NCBI GenBank assembly: GCA_000320605.2
Contig: KB445793.1
Span: forward strand, 2,128,803-2,192,802
DNA length: 64,000 nucleotides
Direction of reading: 5' to 3'
Source of the DNA: Gelatoporia subvermispora B
Taxonomy: Eukaryota > Basidiomycota > Agaricomycetes > Polyporales > Gelatoporiaceae
The notes beneath the pieces are model-generated. The model was not told the DNA's origin. It worked only from the letters and a program-made list of their open reading frames with translations, and made no database searches. This document shows positions 36,998-49,132 of the stretch, in pieces. The stretch's first letter is position 1, and each line of letters opens with the position of its first letter. The translations under genes and the position numbers were made by a program.

Positions 36998-38780
36998 TCA
37001 CTGCTCAGCCTTCGTCTCAGCCTCAGCCTCGTCTGCTGCTTTCTCTCCTTCATTTTCTTCCTCTTCCTCTTCCTCCTCATCGTCCTCGTCCACTAGCTTA
37101 TTCCTACCTGTCTCGTCCCGGATGTTACTGTCCGAGAAGTTCAGGATGCCCGCCAGGTCGAGGAGCTTCACGACTTCCTCCGCCTTCTCCACCTTCATGT
37201 CCCCGAGCACCTTGTTGACCTTCTCCAGGCTGCCCTCCTTGAGCGCGTCCTGGAGCGGCTTGTCAAAGCTGTTGAACACGTCCCAACGCATCTGGAGTGC
37301 GCGGCGGACGTCGTTGATGTCGACGCCATCGAGCCCGGGGCCCTCGAGCGTGAACTCCTCAGGCGGCGGCCCGTCGGGCACGTTGAACGAGATGCCCTGT
37401 CCGGGGTTCTCGGGCACGAGCTGGATCTGCTCCGAGCCGCCAGAGGCTTCCTCCTCCGCCTTGGTGACGCGCACGCGCTCGACGATGTGCGCGTACGTGT
37501 CAGCGACGTCCTTCTCAAAGACGGCGATCGCACGCTGGTCCTTGTCGATCATCCTAACCGAAATACAAGTTAGCTCAGCCAAAGAACTTATAAAAGGGAA
37601 ATACGGACTTCTTGAAGAACAGCTTGACGCCGTCCGCCGCGCCGGTCCCGAGTTTGTCGCAGTATTGCAGAAGCAGGCTCTGGTGCACACACCGTAGCGC
37701 ATAGTCGGATTGGCCCTTGCTCTGCGCTCTGAATGACGCGACGAGCAGGGCGTCGGAGGCACCGGGAACGATAACGTCGCGGTGCGCCTTGATGTACTCC
37801 CATGACTCCTCGTAGCCACGCACTGGTAGACGGGAGAACTCCTCAAGAGTCGGTGTCATCTCCGGGACCTCGATGTCGTCCTCGTCATCATCGTCCTCCT
37901 TTGCCTCGGTGGAAGATGAGCCCTGAGCGAACGTGTCCTGCGCGGCTGCGACGCCTCGCGGATTAAGTGTCTCAAACTCCGTTGCTGTTGTCTTTGCTGT
38001 CTTCTTCTCACCGGCGCCGGCACCTTTGAGCGGTGGTGGTGCAGGTTTTGGTGGGACGTACTGCAATGCAGATGCATGAGCGGGTGTCAATTGTAGATAG
38101 TAGCGAGATACTCACATGCGAGTCGAAGCCTTCGTGCAAGTCATCCATTGTGATCTTCTTCTTCTGCTCCTCCTCCTCCGTGTCTAGCTCCGTTCGGAGC
38201 TTCTTCTGGTGCTCGCCAATCTTGGCGACGTGCTGCTTGAGGCCCTGAACGAGCGCCTCGCCGAGCTGTGGATCGTCCTTCTCGACGCCGTCCTTCTTCG
38301 CCTCCTCCCACACCTGCAGCATGAGCACGAGCAGCATTTCATCGTAGGACTTCTGCCCCTGGGCGTTAGTCGGCGGCGCTTCTGGGGAGGGGCTTGTCTT
38401 GAACTTCTCGACGAGGGATGAGAAGTGTGCGGGGCCCTGCTTCTCGACGTCCTCGGCGATCTGCTGTAATCGCGGCGCGAGGACTTCGTTGCATGCGATG
38501 TCGGCCTTGAGCTGCAGGATGTGATGCTTGCGCACCTCGCGCTTCTCGTGGATGTCGCGCTGCTTCCATCTATAGGGCGAGATTCAGCAGGTTGCGCGGA
38601 CTTGGATGGGAGGACGATCGACGTACCGAATCAGCGACCGTTTGTCCACGTTCGGGTGACCTTCAATGTCGGAATCATCAGAAAGCTGTGGATACGGGGG
38701 TCGGTCAACGGATGGCGACTACAGACCCTAGGATCGGTGCTGACCTCGAGGGCGTCCCACTTGGAGTAATTAAGCGGCAT
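36998..38780 (-). CDS. CDC37: Hsp90 co-chaperone Cdc37
   Basis: Kinase-specific Hsp90 co-chaperone of the cytosol. The start at 38780 gives MPLNYSKWDALE. Exon 2 reads LSDDSDIEGHPNVDKRSLIR, the conserved N-terminal kinase-binding segment with the CK2-type phosphosite region. The next exon starts WKQRDIHEKREVRKHHI and continues through coiled-coil helices to KKKITMDDLHEGFDSH. The middle has an acidic patch (EDDDDEDDIEVPEM), then EEFSRLPVRGYEESWEYI and GVKLFFKK. The last exon (about 37555-36998) has QRAIAVFEKDVADTYAHIVERV, GPGLDGVDINDVRRALQMRWD and a Glu-rich tail. About 500 aa, complete. Its 3' part is duplicated at 33650-34245. It converges on the degraded peroxygenase. Confidence 0.95.
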
Positions 38781-40011
38781 CGTGAAGGGCCTCTCGCGAG
38801 GGTCGTGGTCGAGAACAAGGAGTTTGAGGGTCTACTAAACTTCACCGAGGAAATATAGGGACAATGAGGAGGCAGTACTATTAGTGTGGTGTCAAGGGCA
38901 AGCTGGGTGGCGGAAGATTCTGGAAGTTACGCGGCGTACGCGATACGAATGTGGAAAGAAACAACAAGACATGCAGTCCGGGCTGTACGACATGTCTCAC
39001 AGCATCCGTGGTTCCTTCAGCCCTCTTTGGCACACTCTCTCGAACAAGTACATCCAGATAGATCTATTGTAAAACACGAGGCATTTCGAACAGTGCTATA
39101 AGTTCCTCGACGCGTGTCTGTGTGACTCTGAATACTTTGCACCCTATTGTGCGCGCCGTTCTACATGCACCGTCAATGATTTCAAGGGATACCGCCGGCT
39201 CGTGTGTACCCGTCCGGCCGAAACTCCGTGAACGCCTGCATAAATCTCTACCGTTCTCAACCCTGTGCTAGAAGACGTCTTCAATGTTGATGCGCGTGCT
39301 AAGTCGTCATTGATCATTGCGGATGGGCAGACGGAAGAAACGTCCTGGAGGTGAAAGGCAATTGACCCTGCAGGATGTTCAGACAGGCCGGAGACCCATG
39401 GCCCGCCGCCAACGCCATGGGCACTGTCATGCCTGGGAGCGGACCGCACACAGATCGGCATTCTATTGCTCTCCATTGCATTGCCATCACCAGGACCTTG
39501 CCAGCGTAGCGACGGCAGTATGGCTCACGATTGGTGAGTCAGTACGTACATATCGTGTCTGCAACATGCACGCGATGCACTAGTAGTGCTCCTGGTCGCG
39601 TTCCGTGTTTCCGCACTGCCCCCGGTGACGAACGACACACAGAGCCAATTCCGACTGCGGGAATGGCGGACAGTCGGAATCGTCTCATCTTCTCGTCCGC
39701 CATCGTGTCCTCCTGCCTCGTGTAGCAGTTTTGCCCATTGACCCTCGTTAACCGTCACCCATACTTTCGCACCCGAAGACACGTACGGCTAGCGCGACTT
39801 CTACCGACCTCAGTATCGGTTACAATTACCTGTAAAGCTTAGATCCCGGCGTATCGCTCCCTCCTCGCTTGGCGAGCTACTTCCCGGAGAGTAGAATATA
39901 TACCGTCCATCGACGCTCGTAGACGTCGTCCGTCGAGCCTCCGGTACGCAGCCCGCCGCAGCGGCTCTCGCGCTCACCGCCCACCCAAGCCACCGTAGCA
40001 ACCCGCTCGCC
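38781..40011. other. Intergenic between divergent CDC37 and methyltransferase genes
   Basis: 1.2 kb that must hold two promoters. Short ORFs (for example 38884-39101 plus, 39144-39476 minus) have no recognisable content. No RNA gene seen. Confidence 0.5.
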
Positions 40012-43000
40012 ATGCTGGTGTACCCGACGCGGCTACGCTCACACTCGTCCCCCTCGCGTCCGCGCGCCGCAGCCGCCGACGCCTCCGACCCCCCCGCGGA
40101 AAGTAGCGCGCAGGCATCTTCTTCGTCTCCCGCGGCGCATGGAGTCGAGAACGTGCGACGACCCCATGCAAAGTCATCATCGTCGGCTATTTCCCCGCGG
40201 CCGCATAGCGGCAAACGAAAGATTTTGCGTCTGAAACGACCGTCGAGCTCGAGCTCGGCCCTACAGGACTCGCGTGAATTTTCTTCATTCCAACCCGACT
40301 CCCCCGCGCCCCCGCGCCCGCCGCGGAACCCTGCCCGTGTGAGCAGAGAGCGCGAGCGCACGTTTGCGTTTGCCAGCGTCGCGGATCCGACACAGTTTCC
40401 CATAGTAGCCGTTGCCACGCCGCCACAGCCGCCGCCGACGCGCCCGCTGGACAAACAGCCCAGCGACCACCCCAGCAGCTGGATCTTTCCCCGTTCGGTA
40501 CGTGGATGCACAGTACAGTGGCAGATGTCCGGACTGACATGCCGGTGTCCGGTACCTGGCTTAGAACGGTACCGAAACTGGCCTGCAGCGAAAGAAAAGC
40601 AAGAGCAATAAGGCAGCGTCATATCGGGTCGATCACGCGAGTATCAACAACGACGTACAGTTCTCAACTGTCGACAGGACAATCTTGAAGGAGATGCGGC
40701 AGAAGATCGACGCGAAGGACGACTACTTCATCGAGCGGAGAGGGAAGAGGCACCACAAATTCCCCGCAAACGAGGTTCCGTACCCCCGGAATTACGAAAA
40801 GCAGGTTGTCGATCAGTAAGTTGTCACGGAAGCACCGTTCCATTTGCAAACGCCAATTTGGTGTGATTTCAGCGATGTTTGGTCGAATATGTGGGTGCAG
40901 CAATTGACGGGCGGCAGTCTCACGTGGCATGTATTTGAGACACCTCCAGAAAGAGTGTGCGTTGCTATCCTTGCTATGCCTGTCGTTCACGCGCCAAGTC
41001 TCATCACTTCTTCCAATTCAGTTTGGATCTGGGATGTGGTGAGCCACTTTTGCCGCCCCTCAATGTGTGGCTATAAACTGACGCCTCCCAGGATCGGGCC
41101 CGTGGCTTCTGGAAGCTGCCCGGACATGGAAGGTAATATCTCTCCCTTGACCACACCCTCCGCATATTAAACATCTTCTGTCCTATTAGAACGCACACTT
41201 TACTGGTTCGTAGTGGATTGACGACATCTCATTCGCCGTGTTGACATCAGTATCCCCAGGTTTGGACGTTGTGCCTATTCATCCTGACTTGAAGCAACTG
41301 GGGCTGTCGGATCTAGCATCTCGGATCACCTGGGTGCACGCCAACTTGTAAGCTCACACCTGCCTTACGTATCGTCTAACTCACTGTGATGTCCTCCGGC
41401 AGTCTGGAGGGCCTGCCATTCTCAGACGAGGAATTCGACTACGTGTAAGTTCTGCGCTTGCCTAACCCATCCATCGTCCGACATAAGTTGTGCCTTGCAG
41501 GCGCGTTACTCGAATAGCCCGGGCTGTACCTGAGCACAAGTGGGACTGGTTGTTTGAGGTCAGTGGATCTACCACACTCTGCTCGCGTGCGCTCAGATCT
41601 GCCTGCAGGAGATCTCTCGTGTCATGAAGCCAGGAGGTGCATTCGAGGTAGGCATTCTTCCTTACCATTTGCACCTACTGCTTCACAATAACTTCACACC
41701 TAGCTGTTTGAGGAGGATCTTTACTTTCCGGGCAAGCTCTCAGAACTACCATCCAGGTCCAGACATGCCTCCCGACCATCATGGCTGTCGTCACCTCAAG
41801 TCCGCTCACAGTCTCTCTCTCCCCCGTCTGAGCGTGATCACGTCTTGGACCTATCAATGTTCGCAATTGGCAGGTCTGCTTCTCCTGAGCCACTATCTTC
41901 TAGTCGCTCGTCATCGCGCGCCCCGTCTACAGCACCGTCGCGCCCGGAACCGTCTGTCACGGATTCTGGGTGGGGCGAGGAGACGCTGAAGCCAGGCGAG
42001 AAACGGCAGCTGCACCTCTCCGAGATCCCCATCAACCCGCATGATCACTCGCTGCTGGAAGCCATCTACAATGAGATGCACGCGGCGCGGTTCATCAATT
42101 TGCGCCCGCTGTCGTTGCTCACAAGTACTCTGTCTCTCTATTTCAAAGGTCAGTAGCCGCTGCAATACTCATGTTAGGAAATGATATGAATGGGTTGATG
42201 TATACAGATGTCCGAACACATCCTCCCCTCAACCTCATGTTCCCCCCTCCCCGGAACAATGGACCCCATGTAGGGCGAGCACCTGGGCTGGCCTCTACAA
42301 CAAGCTCTCTTGACTTGCATTCTGACCTCGAGTCTCACGAATCTTCCAGTCGAAGCAGCGAAGACACGGCGCACAGTGTCTCCGGGCGCGGCTCGTCATC
42401 ATCTACCTGCGATCACTCATCGAATTGGGTGCACACGATGCACCTCATCGAGGAGACATGCGACTACGTCAAGGTCGACATCAACCGCATCGACGCACTG
42501 TCCCCCATGTTCCGTGCGTCTCTCTCGACCCCGCCGATTGCCTCTCCGGATATGTTCGGAAGCAGCCAGTCCTACTTTGACGAGCGCCCGTCCACGAGCG
42601 CGTCGCAGCAATACCTGGACGGGCCCTTTAGCGTGCCTCCCATTGACCTCCTCAACATTGCGAATGCGAATATGAACCGCCTGCCCAATCCTACAGTCAA
42701 CTTTGACGTGCGCTCGCTGAACATGCACTTGTCCCTGCGCACACAGGAGGTCCTGGCGTGCGCGGAGGCAATGTGGGACTTTGTGATCGACTACCAGAAG
42801 ACGAAGCGGGCAAGCACGTCGAATAGGAGTAGTCCCTTGATTGACAGACGGCTGCCAAGGGCAAGCTCGGACGTGCAGCCACCGTCGCCAATTTCTGTGA
42901 CCGACAGTGGGCTGCACGAGGTTCTCATAGCAATCACAAGAACCGACTTTGACAGTTTACTCCAGCGGTTCGAGTTGTGAGTTCTTACTCTGACACCTCG

Positions 43001-43397
43001 ATGCTGTGGTCTGAAATTGCGCTGTAGTGACATGCGGGATTGCATCGGTTTCGGCGGCATGGTCGAGGACCGGCTTGGCTGGCCACCGATCACGACCTCG
43101 CGCAACGACCAGCGCAAGGAGTACGACGAGAAGTGTGCAGCCTGGGCGCAGTACCACGCGCAGATGCACGCCCCGCCAGGCCGCGTGGTGCGTTCCTCCG
43201 GAACGACCGTCAGGGGCCCGCAGCGCTCCGTCGACTCCTCGCGCGCGCGCCCGAGCACAAGCGCAGAGCAGCAGGGCGTGGAGGTGCTGAGCAACTACTC
43301 GGGCGGCGTGCGCGAGGCGGAGTGCCTCTGCCCGCCGCTCCCGCCGTGGCACCGGCTCAACCGCACGACGCGCGCCTTCGTCGCATGGAAGGCGTAG
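40012..43397 (+). CDS. Large SAM-dependent methyltransferase with disordered extensions
   Basis: The start at 40012 opens a Ser/Pro/Arg-rich N-terminal 160 aa (HSSPSRPRAAAADASDPP). Exon 2 (NGTETGLQRKKSKSNKAAS) leads into DHASINNDVQFSTVDRTIL and EVPYPRNYEKQVVDHDVWSN. A split codon gives the SAM-binding motif I, RVLDLGCGSGPWLLEAART. Motif II is GLDVVPIHPDL, followed by RITWVHANFLEGLPFSDEEFDYV, then PEHKWDWLFEEISRVMKPGG and FEEDLYFPG. A Ser-rich insert then separates the fold from a C-terminal part (LHLSEIPINPHDHSLLEAIYNEMHAARFINLRPLS). The last exon ends CLCPPLPPWHRLNRTTRAFVAWKA at 43397. About 880 aa. This architecture recurs in basidiomycetes without a known substrate. Confidence 0.85.
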
Positions 43398-44017
43398 CGG
43401 GCCGTCGGGGCGCCCGCCGCTCGCCGTGTGCGAGCGCACTCGCACGACGCGCGGCCAAGTGCACCCGGCGCACTGCACCCGTGCTTCTCCTTCTCTTCGC
43501 CTAGCTGGGCAGCTGGCCGCGGCCGCTGCGCTGTTCGGCCCGGCAGCGCGAGTGCCGTGCGTCGAGATGTGAACTTGCCCCACTTGCGAACCCACCGGGC
43601 CAGATGGCCCCTTGCAGACTTCCCTCCCTCCCGGATCTCGTCAGGAACCGCACATTGCTCTCGGAGAACTCACGCCTGCTTTTGTACTGTTGTAACTAAG
43701 GGAAAGTATCCTCCCCCCCGGGCCCTTCTTTCGTCCTGCCCGGGCATGATGTATGTATGTCGCATTGCGCACCACGCCGCGTGATACGCTGCGCGCTCGC
43801 TCGCTGGGGCCCGCCTGCCCGATTGGGCGGGCTACCGAGGCGGGCAACGATACAGCCTAATACAGCTCCGTGTGTCGAAGAAGGTACGTGGAACGCGGCT
43901 CGAGGCAGCGGGATGTCGGAAGGGTGCGCAGCAGAGCCGCATCTTCGCCCCGTCTGGGCTCGCGCTCGGCCCTGGGAGGCCGACATTGGGCCAAGATAAC
44001 GCCAGCCGCGCCGGCGC

Positions 44018-44028
44018 CCAAATATAGT
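44018..44028 (+). promoter_or_regulatory. CArG-like motif (copy 1)
   Basis: CCAAATATAGT differs by one base from the SRF/MCM1 consensus CC(A/T)6GG. The identical 11-mer recurs at 48502-48512, upstream of the MADS-box gene. Binding is inference. Confidence 0.25.
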
Positions 44029-45548
44029 ACGACACCTGCCATATGCGGCGGACGTGGTTCCCCGCGCACGCACTGCGATATCGGGCGTAGTTGCGCGTGC
44101 TCCGGGCGCGCGCGCTGCACACGTAAATAGTACGCGGCAGGAGTGGGACGGGGGGCCGGCTTGGGCAGCGGGCACGGCAGGAGCTTGGGCTGGGTGGACG
44201 CGGTCCGGCGGCTGCAGCCTCAGCTTCTGGTGATTGTGGCGCAGGAGTGGAACGCAGAACCGGGATGCGGTGGGACGAGCGTTCGCTGCGCGGGGCGCGC
44301 TAAGGCTCGCGGGGGCTCCTCCGCAAGTTCGTATCTTCGTAAGCTGGGTGGTCGGGCGGCCATGCGACCGGCACGAGTGCGGCGTGCACGGCGGAGATGG
44401 GCTTGTGTGCACCCGGGATGCGCGGATGTGTCGCCGGTGAGCTAACAGTGGCGGTGAGGCCGCTTCCAGTGCGCTGTGTACAGGGTCCGAGGAGATTGGG
44501 CGCAGGTGCGGGGGTGGTGTGGCGCCCAGATCCTGCCGGGCGCGGGGAAGATACGCTGCGTCGAGATAGGGCGGATCGATCTCAGTGGCTGCTCGAAGCT
44601 TAATCGGCGCATCATCCGGGCATCGCAGCATGCAAGAGGTACAGGAACAGTGCGCCGGGCTGCTGCAGCGGGCGGGCTGTGGCTCGGATTGGCAGCTCGC
44701 TACAAATCAGTGAAATTGCGAGGAGGTTCGATTGGTATCAGGAGCCTAGATAGCTGCTGAAATCCCATACATATATGGATGAGACGCGCCACCGCCGCCA
44801 CGGGGCGTGATACGCGACGCGCAACGCGGTGCGCACGCGCCGTCCATATCCGTCCGTGCACTCGTCGCCCGTTTCATGTCCGTGGGAGTAACCAGTCTGG
44901 CCGCAGCAGTGGTTTGCACCCGCCGCGGTTCTCGTTGCAAATCGCGTTGTGCCGGGGCCGGGCGGGCGTGGATATCGAGAGAAGGCGCGAGGGTGCAAGA
45001 GGGAAGGACGGCTGCAGTAAATGAAGGGGCAGATGGCAGATGATATGGGCGGCTGCGACTGGCAGTCTGACCGGCGTCGCCACTCAGCGGCGAGCGCGAA
45101 CGCTCGCTCGTTCATCTACGGAGTGCGCAGCATGTGAGCCCGTCTCGAGATCGCGCAGCGCGCGGAATACGCTGCTGCCGTGGACGACACGTCGTGCTAG
45201 CTCCCAACAGACACCCATCTGTCATCTTGCTAACCACCAGCCGCCCAATTAGTGGTGGCCGCGCAGCCAGTGCGCACAAGGATGCAGCAACCGCGAGCCG
45301 AGCCGCGGGATCACCGCATTGTCCCCGCTCCCTCGCGCCATCGCGCCAACCTTGCAGCTAGCAGATAGAAGGGATCGCGCGGGCAACATCATATCTTAGC
45401 GCAAGGGAGGCCCGGTTGGCACCGGGGGTGGACGTAGAAAGGCGGCGTTTAGAGTGCGCAGATTCGACTGGATCCTGACAGGTCCATGCAACATAAGTGG
45501 GGCGGTTTCCTTCTCGAGCCTGCTGGACACGCGGATCGGGGGCTGCGT

Positions 45549-45752
45549 GCTTCCGCAGGGCGTATCTCGGCGAACTTGTTCAAAGTTGCGGTCTTCGAGA
45601 ATCGAGAGCGTGGTGGGCCTGTTGCTGCGCTCCGAAGATGGTGGGGGGTGCTTCTGTAGGACGTATTACGGCGAACTTGCTCGAACTTGCGCTCTTCGAA
45701 GAATCGAAAGCACGGCGGGCCTGTCGCTGCGCTGCGCACTTCGAGGATGATG
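45549..45752. repeat. Imperfect two-copy tandem repeat, about 102 bp per unit
   Basis: Unit 1 (45549-45650) and unit 2 (45650-45752) share aligned blocks: GGCGAACTTG and GCGAACTTGC, GTCTTCGAGAATCGA and CTCTTCGAAGAATCGA, GGGCCTGTTGCTGCGCT and GGGCCTGTCGCTGCGCT. They are clearly diverged direct copies. No coding role is apparent. Confidence 0.8.
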
Positions 45753-48501
45753 CATCATGTCTTCGCTGGGGTCCAGGCTGCCACGTTCGCGGCGGAATCC
45801 GCGTTAAGGAAAGCACGGCACTGGATGTCGACTCTCGTAGATGATACCAGCCTAGGATATGATGATGATGATCTGAACGCCGCGGTAATTGACAAAAGTC
45901 CAAACTTGTTCATGGACTGATGGGCTGGGGAGGGTCGAGAGAGAGTAAAGCCGCCGCCGTTAATATTGATTGACCAGTGATGCTTCGCGCAGAGACTTCC
46001 GTGTCTGGTAAAGTCTCTTTGACCAGTTCTGCGGTCCTGCGCGGAGACGGTACACTTCCTACACGGCCGCCTCAGCTGCCCAGGCTGCAGGCATCCTTGG
46101 CGAGCGTGCCGCACCATACTCGAAAGAAATATTGATATATGCGGTCGGGTCGGAGGAACGCCGTCAGGACATGTTATTAAGAGATTGGCGGCCATCGCGG
46201 AATTTGAGGTCGAGCTATTGGTCGTAGGACGGAGAGAGAAGACGGGGGACACCGCACTGCAAATTAGGTGGCAGTCAGACGCGTGCCATCATGCACGTAG
46301 ATCGCACCGTCACCGACGTCTTCTACGCCAGACGAAAACAAGGCTGACGTCGAGCGACATCGGGCGAGCGACAATCCTCGAAGGCCGCGGTGCACCGCAC
46401 GCAATGTCGAGGACAGGGTCGTTCCGTCACCAAGTGTCCTCCGGGCGCCCACCCATCTCACCCGGAGGACACCGTGCGAACAAATATCTGCCAAGTACAA
46501 GGGCGGGTCCCAGAGCGCGCCGAAGCACCCAATATATCACGGTTCACCCAATCCATCTCGAGAACAACACCGCACCGCATATGTCCTTCCGGGCGCCCAG
46601 CCGACGCATCACGCCTGCGGCCTGAGTAACTCCAGTAACCAGGCCCCGTCAGGCCTCGGACACAGCGCGCCCCGGTTTGTCGGTGTTCCGACGAGGAGCA
46701 CGGGCTGGATGGGAACACACGGGCACGTTGTGCGCGTGCTCGGGCCCGCAGAACCCCGGGCGCAGGCTAGTGCGAGCAGCGAGCAGCGGGGTGGGCGCCT
46801 CGCTGTGGCCCAGATGCCATATCGGGCGCGACACAGAGCCGGGCGATCGTGGGGTGATCGTGGCGGCAGACTGAGCTGGCGCGGCGGTGGTCTGGGAGGC
46901 TAATCGCGGACGGCGGGCGGTCTGGGCTCTGGGCAGGCGGGAAATGGGGAGGCGCAGCTGCAGGGAGGGCGACAAGGGGAATATGTCGAGGAGGAGGCAC
47001 GGGTGGATCAGATCGCGCGCGCAGGGCTGGGCCGATGCTGCTGCCCGCGCGTTATCTGCGCGCGCACGTTGCGCTCGGATTGGAAATGCGGGGGTGCGCA
47101 GAGGGCTGCTCTCGCAGGGCCGGCGGCGCGTGGGTGGGAAGCGCAATGGCACCGCAGCCGCGCGCGCCCGCGTCCTGCCCTGTCTCCGTCCCTCCTTCCC
47201 TCCTTCACTTGTCGGCCCTGCGTCACTCAGCGGCTCGATGGTGCAGCGCCGCGGCCGTGCCCTCGTCATACGGGCCCAGGCCGGTCGCAGTGCGCGCATG
47301 GCGCGAGCACAGCTCTGGAATCGCGGGGAAATGCGGGGAATGGCACGAGAATAGCTCGAGTGTGGACACATGGACGCGTTCGCGCCCGACGTGCCCAAAG
47401 GGCTGCGGATCGGGCGACACGCTGCCCGGTGCAAGGAGAGGATGTGGTCGCCGCCTCGAGGCTATTGTACGAGTCGCACATTCTGACCGTGCGCCGGTCA
47501 GCACAGCGGGGCTGCGACAATTGGTGGCAGACATTAATAACGGCCAGGAGTTGTTGCAAGTGCTGCACGGACAGCCAAGCGCCGTGCAGAGGATGGCTGT
47601 GCGGAGGAGGTGCCTAACTGAAATGGCAAGTGACTGGACCGGAACACCGCCTACGCCGACCGAATTCAATGGCCTGCCCGCAGGCTACGCCACCGGGCAA
47701 TTTCGGCTCGCAACACGTCCGCCCGCGCACCTTAGCCAGACCTCCCCGCGCCGTCTGCTCGCTCCGTCGCACGTCCCGAGGGGACCGGCACGCCCAACAA
47801 GGCAAGAGACCTGCCTAACCTGCTGGCGTGCGCAGGCCCGAGATGAGCGAGGCTGACGCAGAAGGGATGACACATGCCGCTTCTAGAGCTGATGCTGTCG
47901 GCGAGCTGTCGCGCAGCTGCCCGATCCGGCGCGCTGGACCTACAACCGCACAAGGCAATGCTCCCTATTCGGCAGGCGGCCTGCCGCATCCGGGCGTGGC
48001 GCGCGCCGCGTGGCGTGCCTTCCAATTCCAATTGCACACTCGCCTTGCGGACCGGGTGCGCGCGCCAGGCCTGGCCTCCGATGACCCGTGCGCCGCACGC
48101 GAAGACGAGGCTGGCTGCGGGCCCTGGGCCTGTGCGCGGCGGGGCACGTAAAGCGGAGGAACTTGGGGCGTATATAGCTGCTGGGCGAGGGGCTGCTGGC
48201 CTTCGCGCGGGCGATCTGCGCGAGAGGCCTTGCTACCTGCGGTGGCGTCAGCAATATCACGCGCGCAGGCAGTCCGGATCTGGTCCCCGAGCGCACCTGC
48301 GTGGCCTGGTGCGCGTTCGCGGCGAGCCGGTGTGCACAATGCTCTGAATGCGCGTGTTGTGGGCGGCAGCGACCTGGCAACGGCTGGCGGGTTCGGACAA
48401 TGAGCTATTGTCTTGGTCTGGGAGCGGTAGTGCGCGGTGTGCGGCGGCGGCGGGGCCGGATCGGGCACGAGGCGCGGATAGGAGGCAGGCGTCTGCGGGT
48501 G

Positions 48502-48512
48502 CCAAATATAGT
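48502..48512 (+). promoter_or_regulatory. CArG-like motif (copy 2)
   Basis: CCAAATATAGT, identical to 44018-44028. It is about 630 bp before the MADS-box start codon. Possible autoregulatory site; not shown by sequence alone. Confidence 0.3.
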
Positions 48513-48816
48513 GCGGGAATTGCGTAAGCATGGGCGGTGCCTGGGTCACGAGCTGGGAGTGGCTCGTGCGTGGGAGCGGGCTGTGGCTGGTCGGGGGACG
48601 TCCATGTCACTGCACAGAAGGGAAGCTCGCCCATCCGTGGCTGGTCCCAGTGCCCAGTTGGCTGTACAGCAGTTGGCTTTCGACGGGCGAGTGGTTGTCC
48701 GGGAAGGGACACCGAAGTGCGATAAGATATGGTTACCAAAACGGGAAGCGCGGGACGGGACTGGGACAGGCGGTGGCGCGGGAACGGCCGGTATTTGGCG
48801 TGGTGTTTGTGTAGGG

Positions 48817-48823
48817 TATATAG
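48817..48823 (+). promoter_or_regulatory. TATA-like element of the MADS-box gene
   Basis: TATATAG lies in GC-rich surroundings 310 bp before the start at 49133. Transcription would begin near 48850, leaving a 5' leader of about 280 nt. An ATG at 48838 is in another frame and probably upstream of or at the transcript start. Confidence 0.4.
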
Positions 48824-49132
48824 GGCAGTGAGCGAAAATGGGAATCGCCTTTTCTCCTCAGCAGGAGCCCATATCTGGCTACGACCTATTTGGGCACAGT
48901 TCCATCGCGAGCGAGCTCACCAGCCCCGCCACCGCTTTGCCCCCAGTCCCTGCACCCGTCTCTGCACTCCCTCCTCGTCGCCATCGACAGCGAGCTCATC
49001 GTCGTCCACAGCGAGCCCCCACAGCTGCTCGACGTTCAACCCGTTCTGCAACCAGGGTCACCGCCACCCCCGCCTAGTACCGCACACTCACCCCTACCGC
49101 GGACCCAAACACCACTTCCCTTTCCGGCCGCC

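Larger units (their letters stand above)
34246..38205. repeat. Segmental duplication, right unit
   Basis: Homologous to 31103-34245, longer because it keeps the full CDC37 middle and carries an extra block of about 555 bp at 36205-36759. It has lost about 385 bp of the peroxygenase. Confidence 0.85.
43398..48837. other. 5.4-kb GC-rich stretch without a convincing gene
   Basis: Very GC-rich DNA in which long ORFs appear on several overlapping frames at once (for example 43696-44631 minus and 47035-47856 plus). Their translations are Arg/Ala/Pro-rich, have no domain signal and lack coherent splice chains, as expected from base composition. The stretch ends in the promoter of the MADS-box gene. 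It contains an imperfect tandem repeat at 45549-45752 and two identical CArG-like sites (listed separately). It may be an unusually long regulatory region or hold non-coding RNA. Confidence 0.55.

Noticed and set aside
43696..44631. 311-aa minus-strand ORF in the GC-rich stretch
   Set aside because: Arg/Ala/Pro-rich translation without domain signal; other long frames overlap it on both strands, as expected from base composition.
47035..47856. 273-aa plus-strand ORF in the GC-rich stretch
   Set aside because: Overlaps several equally long frames, low-complexity composition, no splice sites or family resemblance.
43980..48900. Perfect CArG boxes CC(A/T)6GG
   Set aside because: Candidates such as CCATATCTGG near 48870 and CCTATTTGGG near 48885 contain a non-A/T base in the core; only near matches exist.
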